Source: Magnetococcales bacterium (GTDB lineage Bacteria; Pseudomonadota; Magnetococcia; Magnetococcales; Magnetaquicoccaceae). From it: DNA of 12,155 nucleotides. Under the pieces are notes generated by a model that worked only from the letters and a program-made list of their open reading frames with translations, had not been told where the DNA came from and did not search any database. The stretch covers positions 1 to 12,155 of the forward strand of contig JADGCR010000051.1 of NCBI GenBank assembly GCA_015228895.1. The letters run 5' to 3'. Below, piece after piece: positions 1 through 8,011 of this stretch (the first letter of the stretch is position 1; each line of letters begins with the position of its first letter). Position numbers and translations under genes: made by a program.

Positions 1-1752
1 CGGGCCCACATCCGCTGGTTCGATGGCGCCCAACTCAACGTTTCTTACAACTGTCTGGATCGCCACCTGGCCACCCGTGGCGATCAGACCGCCATCATCT
101 GGGAGGGGGACGACCCGGACAGCTCCAGAAATATCACCTACAGGGAACTGCACGCCGAGGTCTGCCGTTTCGCCAACGCCCTGAAGGCCAGGAACGTGCG
201 CAAGGGGGATCGGGTCTGCATCTACATGCCCATGATCCCCGAAGCCGCCGTGGCCATGCTGGCCTGCACTCGCATCGGCGCGGTCCATTCGGTGGTGTTC
301 GGCGGATTCTCCCCGGAGTCCCTCAAGGACCGGATCCAGAACGCCGCCTGTTGCGCGGTGGTCACCGCGGACGAAGGGGTGCGGGGCGCGAAGAAGATCC
401 CCTTGCGGGTCAATGTGGATCAGTCTCTGTTGGAGTGTCCCTCGGTCCATACCGTCTTCACCGTCCGTCTCACCGGGGGCGCGGTGCCGATGGACCCGGC
501 GCGGGATCTCTGGTATCACGACGCCATCGCCGCCGCCGGTCCGGAGTGTCCCGCCGAACCCATGGAAGCGGAAGATCCCCTGTTCATTCTCTACACTTCC
601 GGCTCCACCGGAAAACCCAAGGGGGTGTTGCACACCACCGGCGGTTATCTTCTTTACGCCACCATCACCCACCGCTACATCTTCGACTACCACGATGGGG
701 ATGTCTATTGGTGCACCGCCGACGTGGGCTGGATCACCGGCCACTCCTACATCGTCTACGGACCCCTCTCCAACGGGGCCGTCACCCTGATGTTCGAGGG
801 GATTCCCACCTATCCGGACCCCTCCCGGTTCTGGCAGGTGATCGACAAGCACCAGGTCAACATCTTCTACACCGCCCCCACCGCCATTCGTTCCCTGATG
901 GCCCAGGGGGATGAGTTCGTCAACAGGACCAGCCGCAAATCCCTGCGCCTGCTGGGATCGGTGGGAGAACCCATCAATCCCGAAGCCTGGGAGTGGTATT
1001 ACCATACGGTGGGTCAGAGCCGCTGCCCCATCGTGGATACCTGGTGGCAGACCGAAACCGGGGGCATCCTCATCACCCCCTTGCCCGGCGCCATTCCCAC
1101 CAAGCCCGGTTCCGCCACCCTGCCGTTTTTTGGCATCGTCCCGGAGATCGTGGACGAAAAAGGGGTGGTGCAGGAGGGGGAGACCACCGGCATCCTCACC
1201 ATCACCCGTCCCTGGCCGGGCATGATGCGCACGGTGTACGGGGATCATCAACGTTTTTACAACACCTACTTCGCCGCCTATCCGGGCCGCTACTTCCCCG
1301 GTGACGGTTGTCGCCGGGACGCGGATGGCTATCACTGGATCACGGGCCGGGTGGATGACATCATCATCGTCTCCGGTCACAATCTGGGCACCGCCGAAAT
1401 CGAATCCGCGCTGGTCTTGCACGAAAAAGTGGCCGAAGCCGCCGTGGTGGGTTATCCCCATTCCATCAAGGGGCAGGGGATCTACGCGTTCGTCACCCTG
1501 ATGGTGGGCGAGGAACCCACCGAGAGCCTGCGCAAGGAGCTGGCCACCCTGGTGCGCAAGGAGATCGGCCCCATCGCCCACATCGATGTCATGCAGTGGG
1601 CGCCCGGCCTGCCCAAAACCCGTTCCGGCAAGATCATGCGCCGCATCCTGCGCAAGATCGCCTCGAATGAACTCGACAGCATGGGGGACACCACCACCCT
1701 GGCCGACCCCGGCGTGGTGCAGAAATTGATCGATGAAAGAGTTCCCACCTGA
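1..1752 (+). CDS. acs: Acetyl-CoA synthetase (AMP-forming), 5'-truncated by the window edge
   Basis: Activates acetate with ATP to acetyl-AMP and then forms acetyl-CoA, in the cytoplasm. The frame is open from base 1 (reading RAHIRWFDG), so the start codon lies upstream. About 583 codons are present against roughly 650 in the family, so some 65-70 N-terminal residues are missing. The adenylation P-loop [11 protein letters not shown] begins at 592. Further family blocks are [30 protein letters not shown] and YFPGDG. The C-terminal lid has [12 protein letters not shown], with the catalytic, acetylation-regulated lysine at 1630-1632. Similarity to E. coli Acs runs to the end ([15 protein letters not shown]). 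Oddity: the loop usually read SGHRLG is SGHNLG here (Asn codon 1381-1383). A stem-loop follows the stop. The family is very secure; use of acetate rather than propionate is inferred from overall likeness to Acs. Confidence 0.96.
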   Translation, partial: RAHIRWFDGAQLNVSYNCLDRHLATRGDQTAIIWEGDDPDSSRNITYRELHAEVCRFANALKARNVRKGDRVCIYMPMIPEAAVAMLACTRIGAVHSVVFGGFSPESLKDRIQNAACCAVVTADEGVRGAKKIPLRVNVDQSLLECPSVHTVFTVRLTGGAVPMDPARDLWYHDAIAAAGPECPAEPMEAEDPLFILYTSGSTGKPKGVLHTTGGYLLYATITHRYIFDYHDGDVYWCTADVGWITGHSYIVYGPLSNGAVTLMFEGIPTYPDPSRFWQVIDKHQVNIFYTAPTAIRSLMAQGDEFVNRTSRKSLRLLGSVGEPINPEAWEWYYHTVGQSRCPIVDTWWQTETGGILITPLPGAIPTKPGSATLPFFGIVPEIVDEKGVVQEGETTGILTITRPWPGMMRTVYGDHQRFYNTYFAAYPGRYFPGDGCRRDADGYHWITGRVDDIIIVSGHNLGTAEIESALVLHEKVAEAAVVGYPHSIKGQGIYAFVTLMVGEEPTESLRKELATLVRKEIGPIAHIDVMQWAPGLPKTRSGKIMRRILRKIASNELDSMGDTTTLADPGVVQKLIDERVPT

Positions 1753-1788
1753 ATGTGACAGGGATTCCATCATGCACAACGCTCGCCA

Positions 1789-1813
1789 CCGGATCCTCGC
1801 GACGAGGATCCGG
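1789..1813 (+). terminator. Perfect 11-bp stem-loop after acs
   Basis: Inverted repeat CCGGATCCTCG (1789-1799) and CGAGGATCCGG (1803-1813) around a 3-base loop, 36 bases past the acs stop. No T-run follows, so it is not a classical intrinsic terminator. It may stabilise the 3' end of the acs message or act as a U-tract-free terminator. Role inferred from position and symmetry only. Confidence 0.4.
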
Positions 1814-1941
1814 CGGGTGGAATCGTGACCTGTCGTGGCAATGGATGGCACCGACGCTTTCACGAGGCTACCCGGTTCCGCCCGCTGATCCGGAATCCCA
1901 TCGTCTTTTTACACCCTGTCCCATGGAAAGGAACCAGCGGA

Positions 1942-2265
1942 ATGAATCTCGACATGAATGAAATCAGTGCGGAAAACGTCGCGCGTTGCATCAAGGCTTT
2001 GGCGCATCCGGTGCGCTTGAAGGTGATCGTCGCCCTGCGCGACCGGGAAATGAACGTGCAGGAACTGGTGGAGACCGTGGGGGCCACGCCTTCCAACGTG
2101 TCGCAACATTTGGGCATCATGCGGGATAAAAAGATTCTCTCCTCGCGGCGTGAGGCCAATCATGTCTTCTATCGCGTGGAGAATGGACAGGTTCTGGATC
2201 TGGTGGCCCTGACGCGGCGTATTTTTTGTGAAGCGCGGTCCGGCGGCTCGGTTGAGCGGCCCTGA
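1942..2265 (+). CDS. ArsR/SmtB-type winged-helix transcriptional regulator, 107 aa
   Basis: Predicted dimeric DNA-binding repressor. The start is ATG 1942, preceded by AAAGGAA at 1927-1933 with 8-base spacing; the in-frame ATG at 1954 has no such site. The opening ARCIKALAHPVRLKVIVAL (14-32) is the typical ArsR first helix. The helix-turn-helix covers about 38-65, with the recognition helix around TPSNVSQHLGIMRDK, and the wing is SSRREANHVFYRV (67-79). The classical metal motif ELCVCDL is absent: the equivalent stretch is MNVQELVE, without cysteine. Two cysteines remain, C16 in helix 1 and C96 in the last helix, both near the expected dimer interface, so redox, persulfide or metal sensing is possible but unproved. 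It stands alone between acs and the kinase with no obvious target operon. Family confident, ligand unknown. Confidence 0.9.
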   Translation: MNLDMNEISAENVARCIKALAHPVRLKVIVALRDREMNVQELVETVGATPSNVSQHLGIMRDKKILSSRREANHVFYRVENGQVLDLVALTRRIFCEARSGGSVERP

Positions 2266-2283
2266 CCGCCCCGCGCGGGGCGG
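2266..2283 (+). terminator. GC-rich palindrome directly after the ArsR stop codon
   Basis: CCGCCCC (2266-2272), GCGC, GGGGCGG (2277-2283) is an 18-base perfect palindrome beginning on the base after the TGA. As RNA it would form a very stable 7-bp hairpin with a 4-base loop. There is no T-run after it. It most likely separates the regulator transcript from the kinase promoter that begins 16 bases further on. Confidence 0.4.
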
Positions 2284-2298
2284 CTGATCGCGGGATGT

Positions 2299-2327
2299 TT
2301 GACAAACGGGGAATTCTGGCATACTTT
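2299..2327 (+). promoter_or_regulatory. Probable sigma-70-type promoter for the kinase-selO unit
   Basis: A perfect -35 TTGACA lies at 2299-2304. The -10 is either CATACT at 2320-2325 (15-bp spacing, 4 of 6 consensus bases) or TACTTT at 2322-2327 (17-bp spacing). Transcription would begin near 2332, about 100 bases before the kinase ATG at 2430. This also argues against the longer in-frame start at 2295, which lies upstream of the -35 box. Confidence 0.5.
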
Positions 2328-2429
2328 CCAACAGGGTGGAAACCGGGGAAACCGTTTCGCAGAGGGATCGGCAAGGACGGATGGGGACGGTTCCATCACG
2401 CCGTCGCCTCCAGACTAAGGTTATCGCGC

Positions 2430-5400
2430 ATGTCGCAGCCCGCCGACACGACCGCCACTGCCTACCGATTGCCAGGGATGGTGTTCACGGTCTGCCTGCT
2501 GACGGCGCTGGTGGTGACCTCCTTCAAGAGTTATCTGCTGTTCCATATCCTGGCGGAAATCTTCAGTGTTGTCATCGCGTTCACTTTTTTCGTCATCGCC
2601 TGGAACGGGCGGCGGTTCTTCGACAACCACTATCTGCTCTTTCTGGGCATCGCCTTTTTGTTCATCGGTTTTCTCGATCTGATCCATACCCTGGGTTACA
2701 GGGGGATGGAAATCTTCGCGCGCCGGGACGCGAACCTGGCGACCCAGTTGTGGATCGGGGCGCGCTATCTGGAGGCGGTCTCCTTCCTCGCCGCCTTTTT
2801 TTTCATACGGCGCCCCCTGGCGGTGAACGGGTTGCTGCTGCTGTACGGGATGGTCACCGGGTTGATCCTGCTCGCCATTTTTCAGTGGGGACTCTTTCCC
2901 GACTGCTGGGTGGATGGCCAGGGACTGACCTCCTTCAAGAAAACCAGCGAATATGTCATCTGCGCCATGCTGTTGCTTGGCATGGGGTTGCTGCACAGCC
3001 AGCGCGATTCGTTCCAGCAGGATATCCTGACCCTCCTGCGGTGGGCGCAGTTCGCCACGGTGGGAGCGGAACTCTCCTTCACCTTCTACGTGGACATCTA
3101 CGGTTTTTCCAATCTGGTGGGGCATCTGCTCAAGATCACGGCATTTTTCTGTCTCTACAAGGCGGTGGTGGAGATCACCCTGGAAAGTCCCATCAAGACC
3201 CTGTACCACAACATCACCAGCGCCCGTGACGCGTTGGCCATTGCCAATCAGGAACTTTCCGCCAGCCAGATGCAACTGGAAATGGCTCAGGAGATCGCCA
3301 AACTGGGCCACTGGCATTGGGAGATCGATCGTGGTCGGCTCATCTGGTCGAAGGAGGTCTTTCGCATTTTCGGTCTGGATCCACAGCGGACGCAGCCCTC
3401 CTATGAACTCTTTTTGCAGGCCATTCCGGAGCGGGAGCGGAGCCGGGTGATGGAGGATGTGGGAACCGTCCTGGACCAGCCTGGCACCCATTACCAGGCC
3501 GAACACTCGATCCGGCGTCCCGACGGCACCCTGCGCTATGTCCTGGCGCGGGGGGAAGTGATCCGGGATCAGGGGGGCCGGGCGGTGGCCATGCTGGGAA
3601 CAGTCCTGGACCTGACCCATCGTCATCAGGTCGAGGAGAAGCTGCGCGTCCTCTCTCAAGCGGTGGAGCAGAGTCCCTCCTCCATTGTCATCGCGGACCG
3701 GCGGGGTGTCATCCAATATGTCAATCCCACTTTTATCGCCACCAGCGGTTATTCCCAGGAGGAACTCACGGGTCATGCGATCAGCCTGATCAAATCCGGC
3801 GTCACGCCACCGGAGGTTTTTCAGGATTTGTGGCGGACCATCTCCAGCGGGCGGATTTGGCGGGGGGATCTGTGCAACCGTCGCAAGAGTGGTGAACTGT
3901 ATTGGGAGTTCGCCAACATCTCCCCCATTCGCGATCCCAACGGGCAGATCACGCTGTTCCTGGGCATCAAGAACGACATCACCGACAAAAAGCGGTTGGA
4001 GGAGGAGAAACAACAGGCCCTGGATCGGGCGGAACAGGCCAACCGGGCCAAGTCCGAGTTCCTGGCCATCATGAGCCACGAAATCCGCACGCCGATGAAC
4101 GGGGTGCTGGGAATGGCCGACCTGATGCTGGCGACCCCGTTGACGGACCGGCAACGCCACTATGTGGAAACCATCCGGCGGTCCGGGCGGACCTTGTTGC
4201 GCATCATAAACGATATCCTGGACTTCTCCAAGATACAGGCAGGTCGTCTGGTGATGGATATCATCCGTTTCAATCTGGACGAGGTGATGCGGGATGTCCA
4301 TGGTCTGCTGGTGGAGCAAGCTCAATCCAAGGGGTTGTCGTGCCATTTCGAGATGGGGGAGGGCGTGCCTGCTCACCTGTTGGGAGATCCCTACCGTCTC
4401 AATCAGATCCTGTTCAACCTGGTGGGCAACGCCATCAAGTTTACCGCGGAGGGGTCCGTCCGGGTGTCGGTGGCGGTCATGGAGAAGCGGGAGGCGGATG
4501 TCCTGCTGGGTTTCCAGGTAACCGATACCGGTATCGGCATCGCCCCCGAATTCCAGAACCGGTTGTTCCGGCCGTTTTCCCAGGAGGACCCTTCGGTCTC
4601 GCGCAGATTCGGGGGGACCGGATTGGGATTGGCCATTACCCGGCAGCTGGTGGTGATGATGAACGGGACGTTGTGGGTGGAGAGTATGCCGGAACAGGGA
4701 TCCACCTTCCGGTTCACGATTCGGTTTGGCTTGCAACAGCCGGGGGATCGACGGGAGATCGCGGTCTGGCAGGCCATCCAGCGGCCAGCCACCCCGGACA
4801 ATATCCGTTTCTCCGGACGGATCCTGTTGGTCGAGGACAACCCGGTCAACCAGGAGGTGGCGGTGGCGACCCTGGAACGGTTCGGGTGTCAGGTGACGGT
4901 GGCCGGTGACGGTCGGCGGGCCATCCAGGCCGTGTGTGACGCCGCCGAGCCCTTCGATGCGATTTTCATGGATTGTGAACTGCCGGTCCTGAATGGCTTC
5001 GAGACCACCAGACATCTGCGTCGATGGGAAATACAGACGGGGAGGGCGCGTGTTCCCATCATCGCCTTGACCGCCCATGTGTTGCAGGAGAGCCGGCAAC
5101 AGTGCCGGGAGTCGGGGATGGACGATTATTTGCAGAAGCCGTTCAATCACGCGGAGATGGGCAATCTGCTGCATCGTTGGTTGCCTCCGGGGTCAGGCGT
5201 CGCGGAGCCGGGCGCGCCGGCCTCTCCTGACCCGGTTCGGGAAGCGTCCCATCCCCCCGTCTCTTCCGCGGAAGCGCTTCCGTGCGGGTGGATCGGCGCG
5301 GGGGAGGCGGTCAGCGGCTCCGTTCCCGTTCTGGACCCGGTCGTCTTGGGAGGGGTCGCGGAGTTGGCCCGGAAGAGTGGCGCGGGACTTCTGGGCAGGA

Positions 5401-5693
5401 TGGTGGACCACTATCTGACGCGGATTCCGGAAGTGCTGGCGGAGTTGGAAACGGCGCTGGAACGGAACGACGCCGACGGCATACGGTTCGCAGCCCACTC
5501 CCTGAGATCTTCCAGCGTGACCCTGGGGGCGGCCCGCATGGTTGAACTGGGACGTTGCATGGAGATTCATCACCAGGATTTCGCCCTGATCCGTCGCGCT
5601 TGCCAACAATGCGGCCCCGAGTTCGTCGATGTCAAACGGGCCATGAACGATCTGTTGGCCGCCCAGACGTTGGAAACGGGGACGTCGGGATGA
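2430..5693 (+). CDS. Membrane hybrid histidine kinase: MASE3-PAS-PAS-HisKA-HATPase-REC-HPt
   Basis: Multistep phosphorelay sensor kinase of 1087 residues in the inner membrane. Start ATG 2430 has TAAGG at 2416-2420; an earlier in-frame ATG (2295) lies upstream of the likely promoter. Residues 15-250 form a multi-helix MASE3 sensor with the characteristic FLDLIHTLGYRGM. A helical linker (about 255-288) leads to PAS 1 (about 285-405) and PAS 2 (about 407-530). HisKA carries MSHEIRTPMNG with phospho-His H550. The ATPase domain has N667 in the N box, DTGIGIAP (D699) and GGTGLGLAI. The receiver (about 797-915) has E802/D803, phospho-acceptor D848, T881 and K903. The HPt domain (about 967-1075) has H1023 in AHSLRSSS. 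All catalytic residues are present, so phosphate could run H550 to D848 to H1023 and then to an unknown regulator; none is encoded nearby. Its TGA overlaps the selO ATG. The signal sensed is unknown. Confidence 0.95.
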   Translation: MSQPADTTATAYRLPGMVFTVCLLTALVVTSFKSYLLFHILAEIFSVVIAFTFFVIAWNGRRFFDNHYLLFLGIAFLFIGFLDLIHTLGYRGMEIFARRDANLATQLWIGARYLEAVSFLAAFFFIRRPLAVNGLLLLYGMVTGLILLAIFQWGLFPDCWVDGQGLTSFKKTSEYVICAMLLLGMGLLHSQRDSFQQDILTLLRWAQFATVGAELSFTFYVDIYGFSNLVGHLLKITAFFCLYKAVVEITLESPIKTLYHNITSARDALAIANQELSASQMQLEMAQEIAKLGHWHWEIDRGRLIWSKEVFRIFGLDPQRTQPSYELFLQAIPERERSRVMEDVGTVLDQPGTHYQAEHSIRRPDGTLRYVLARGEVIRDQGGRAVAMLGTVLDLTHRHQVEEKLRVLSQAVEQSPSSIVIADRRGVIQYVNPTFIATSGYSQEELTGHAISLIKSGVTPPEVFQDLWRTISSGRIWRGDLCNRRKSGELYWEFANISPIRDPNGQITLFLGIKNDITDKKRLEEEKQQALDRAEQANRAKSEFLAIMSHEIRTPMNGVLGMADLMLATPLTDRQRHYVETIRRSGRTLLRIINDILDFSKIQAGRLVMDIIRFNLDEVMRDVHGLLVEQAQSKGLSCHFEMGEGVPAHLLGDPYRLNQILFNLVGNAIKFTAEGSVRVSVAVMEKREADVLLGFQVTDTGIGIAPEFQNRLFRPFSQEDPSVSRRFGGTGLGLAITRQLVVMMNGTLWVESMPEQGSTFRFTIRFGLQQPGDRREIAVWQAIQRPATPDNIRFSGRILLVEDNPVNQEVAVATLERFGCQVTVAGDGRRAIQAVCDAAEPFDAIFMDCELPVLNGFETTRHLRRWEIQTGRARVPIIALTAHVLQESRQQCRESGMDDYLQKPFNHAEMGNLLHRWLPPGSGVAEPGAPASPDPVREASHPPVSSAEALPCGWIGAGEAVSGSVPVLDPVVLGGVAELARKSGAGLLGRMVDHYLTRIPEVLAELETALERNDADGIRFAAHSLRSSSVTLGAARMVELGRCMEIHHQDFALIRRACQQCGPEFVDVKRAMNDLLAAQTLETGTSG

Positions 5694-7192
5694 ACGGGTC
5701 GGAGCGTATGATGCCATTGACCGCCCCGGTCTTTCGTTTCAGCAACAGCTATCTGTCGCTGCCCGACCACTGTTTCACGCGGGTTGTCCCGGTGCCCGTG
5801 GCCGCTCCCCGTTTGATCGTTTTCAATCGTGGTCTGGCCGAGGAACTGGGTCTGGACCCGCGCGTCCTGGAACCCCTGGCCCATCTGCTGTTTTCCGGGA
5901 ATCTGCTGCCGGAGGACGCGGACCCCGTCGCCCTCGTCTACGCCGGGCATCAGTTCGGACATTTCGTTCCCCGGTTGGGGGACGGGCGTGCCATTCTGCT
6001 GGGCGAGGTCATCGACCGTCGGGGGAACAGGCGGGACATCCAGTTGAAGGGGAGTGGCAGGACCCCCTTTTCCCGCCAGGGGGATGGCAGGGCGTGGCTG
6101 GGGCCGGTGTTGCGGGAGTATCTGGTGTCGGAAGCCATGCACGCCCTGGGCATTCCCACCACAAGGGCGTTGGCCGCGGTCGCGACGGGAGAGAGCGTGA
6201 TGCGGGAGGAGCCTCTGCCCGGCGCGGTCCTGACCCGGGTTGCCGCCAGCCATATCCGCATCGGCACCTTCGAGTATTGCGCCTCGCGGGGGGATTTCGC
6301 CGGAGTGCGCGCCCTGGCGGAACATGTGCTGGCACGCCATTATCCCGACCTTGAAACCGGAGAGGAACCCTGTCTCGACTTGTTGCGGGCCGTGGCGGAC
6401 AGACAGGCGTTCCTGGTGGCCCGCTGGATGCTGGTGGGGTTCATCCATGGCGTGATGAACACCGACAACACCACCGTGTCGGGCGAAACCATCGATTATG
6501 GCCCCTGCGCCTTCATGGACGCCTATGATCCGGCGACGGTGTTCAGCTCCATCGATCACCTGGGGCGGTATGCCTTCGCCAACCAGCCCGACTGCGCCGC
6601 CTGGAACCTGGCCCGTCTGGCCGAAACCCTGCTGCCGGTCATGACCTTGGACCAAAGGGTGGCGCGGGAGCGGGCCGGGGAGGTGGTGCACGGGTTTTCC
6701 GGACGGTGCGCCCAATACCATCTGGAGGGGATGCGGGTCAAGCTCGGTTTTGGCGCCAGCGACTCCGGGGACGGGGTGCTGGTTCGCGACCTGCTGACGA
6801 TCATGCAACAGGGGAGGGCCGATTATACCCTGACCTTCAGACATCTCTGCGCGGCGGCGGGGGAGTCCGCGACCGATGGCGGGGTCCGCTCCCTTTTTTC
6901 CGATCCCGCACCCTTCGACGCCTGGGAGGTGCGCTGGAAAGCGCGCCTGCAACAGGATGGGATGGGAACACGGGAACGCCTCGCCAGCATGCGGGCGGCC
7001 AACCCACGCTACATTCCCCGCAACCATCGCGTGGAAGCCGCCCTTGGGGCCGCGCTCCAGGGGGATGCGGGCCCGTTTTCGACCCTCCTGGAACTGTTGC
7101 GCCACCCGTGCGACGATCAACCCCGCATGGGGGAGTACGCGGAGCCTCCCCCGCCATCCCAACGGGAGTTTCAAACCTTTTGCGGCACATGA
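5690..7192 (+). CDS. selO: Protein adenylyltransferase SelO (YdiU/UPF0061 pseudokinase family), 500 aa
   Basis: SelO moves AMP from ATP to hydroxyl side chains of proteins; in the family this is linked to redox stress and S-glutathionylation. Length fits the roughly 480-residue bacterial members. Hallmarks: VYAGHQFGHFVPRLGDGRA, LKGSGRTPFSRQGDGRA (Lys 120), SEAMHALGIPTTRAL, the catalytic block HGVMNTDN (Asp 259) and DYGP (Asp 269, expected metal ligand, ten residues later as in characterised SelO), then NQP.CAAWNLARLAETLLP. The extreme C-terminus FCGT keeps the conserved penultimate-region cysteine, the position that is selenocysteine in animals; E. coli ends CSS. The chosen start, ATG 5690, overlaps the kinase stop in an ATGA, implying translational coupling; ATG 5708 or 5711 would lose only 6 or 7 residues and has GGAG at 5701-5704. 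It ends 3 bases from the convergent hemerythrin gene. Confidence 0.95.
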   Translation: MNGSERMMPLTAPVFRFSNSYLSLPDHCFTRVVPVPVAAPRLIVFNRGLAEELGLDPRVLEPLAHLLFSGNLLPEDADPVALVYAGHQFGHFVPRLGDGRAILLGEVIDRRGNRRDIQLKGSGRTPFSRQGDGRAWLGPVLREYLVSEAMHALGIPTTRALAAVATGESVMREEPLPGAVLTRVAASHIRIGTFEYCASRGDFAGVRALAEHVLARHYPDLETGEEPCLDLLRAVADRQAFLVARWMLVGFIHGVMNTDNTTVSGETIDYGPCAFMDAYDPATVFSSIDHLGRYAFANQPDCAAWNLARLAETLLPVMTLDQRVARERAGEVVHGFSGRCAQYHLEGMRVKLGFGASDSGDGVLVRDLLTIMQQGRADYTLTFRHLCAAAGESATDGGVRSLFSDPAPFDAWEVRWKARLQQDGMGTRERLASMRAANPRYIPRNHRVEAALGAALQGDAGPFSTLLELLRHPCDDQPRMGEYAEPPPPSQREFQTFCGT

Positions 7193-7195
7193 GGC

Positions 7196-8011
7196 TCACC
7201 GCCTCTCCCCGACGGCCTCCAGTTGCAGACCCTGGCGCAGCCACTCCTGGATGCCCCCGATGAGTTCACACGCCTTCAGGCCGTGCTGCAGAAAGGATTC
7301 CAGCGCAATGGCGGCGCGGGGACCGGAGCGGCAGACGAGGATGTACCAGTTGTGGGGATTGAATTGCTCCGGATCGAAACGGGCGGTGAAGCAGCGGAGA
7401 AAGGGTTCGGTGTCCTGGCGGTTTTCCAGGTTGTGATCACAGGGAAAGAGGGTGGAACCGGGGATGACCCCTTCCCGGTGTTCATCGGGTGTGCGCAGAT
7501 CCAGCAGGATCGCGTCCGCGGGGGCGCGATCGATGACGCGTCGCAACTGTTCAATGGAAATCATCTCGTTGAACAACGCCTTTTCGATGATTTCCCTGGT
7601 TTCCTCCCATGCGAAACAGCCGGAATACTGGAGGTCGATCCGGTTGATGTGATTTTGCAGCCATTCGAACAGGAACGCTTCCAGTCGAACGATGGCGTCC
7701 GTCTGCCGGGCATCCACCGCCTCCTTGATGATCCCGAGGTGGCGGATGAGGTGCTGATGCTGTCTGACATGTTCGTCCAGCAGTGGATAGGCGTGCCGAC
7801 GCATCAACTCTTCTTCCGACTGGAAGTGCTCCCGGGTGTATTTCGTCAGGTTCGGAAAGATGGAATCCACCTGATCCCATTCGTCTTCCAGGGGAGGGCG
7901 CTCCCGGAAGCGCTGGGTCAGACGGTTGAACTCCACAATGTAGAAAAACAAGCGTTGATGGTCGTTGTTGAAGCGTTCGACGCCCACATCGGCCAAGGTC
8001 AGGGCTTCCAT
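7196..8011 (-). CDS. Bacteriohemerythrin-rhodanese fusion protein, 271 aa
   Basis: Two-domain cytoplasmic protein with no signal peptide or membrane segment. Residues 1-about 130 are a hemerythrin four-helix bundle with all seven di-iron ligands in canonical spacing: H18, H62 and E66 (HFQSE), H81 and H85 (HVRQH), H121 and D126 (HINRID). Residues 150-265 are a single rhodanese domain: LLDLRTPDEHREGVIPGS (170-186) and an active-site loop CRSGPR with Cys 227, expected to carry a persulfide. Start ATG (complement of 8009-8011) has GGAGAG eight bases upstream. Hemerythrin binds O2 reversibly; rhodanese transfers sulfane sulfur. Joining them suggests an oxygen-responsive sulfur carrier or sensor, which is inference. 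The divergent neighbour is a DUF2892 membrane protein, a domain fused to rhodanese in E. coli YgaP. Extra cysteines C132, C191 and C207 might take part. Both domain calls are secure; the function is open. Confidence 0.93.
   Translation of the reverse strand: MEALTLADVGVERFNNDHQRLFFYIVEFNRLTQRFRERPPLEDEWDQVDSIFPNLTKYTREHFQSEEELMRRHAYPLLDEHVRQHQHLIRHLGIIKEAVDARQTDAIVRLEAFLFEWLQNHINRIDLQYSGCFAWEETREIIEKALFNEMISIEQLRRVIDRAPADAILLDLRTPDEHREGVIPGSTLFPCDHNLENRQDTEPFLRCFTARFDPEQFNPHNWYILVCRSGPRAAIALESFLQHGLKACELIGGIQEWLRQGLQLEAVGERR

Noticed and set aside
1771..1827. An 18-codon ORF spanning the stem-loop after acs, possible leader peptide
   Set aside because: No ribosome site and no regulatory codon run; the stem-loop itself explains the sequence.
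1825..1941. N-terminal extension of the ArsR-type regulator from a GTG at 1825
   Set aside because: The ATG at 1942 has a well-placed AAAGGAA and begins at the normal ArsR N-terminus; the extension has no homologous character.
2421..5174. A 917-codon open frame on the minus strand across the hybrid kinase
   Set aside because: Its product is rich in His, Gln, Pro, Gly and Arg with no domain, and the plus strand here encodes an unmistakable kinase. Long antisense frames are common where high GC makes TTA, CTA and TCA codons rare.
5570..7174. A 534-codon minus-strand frame across selO
   Set aside because: No recognisable domain; opposite strand of a complete SelO.
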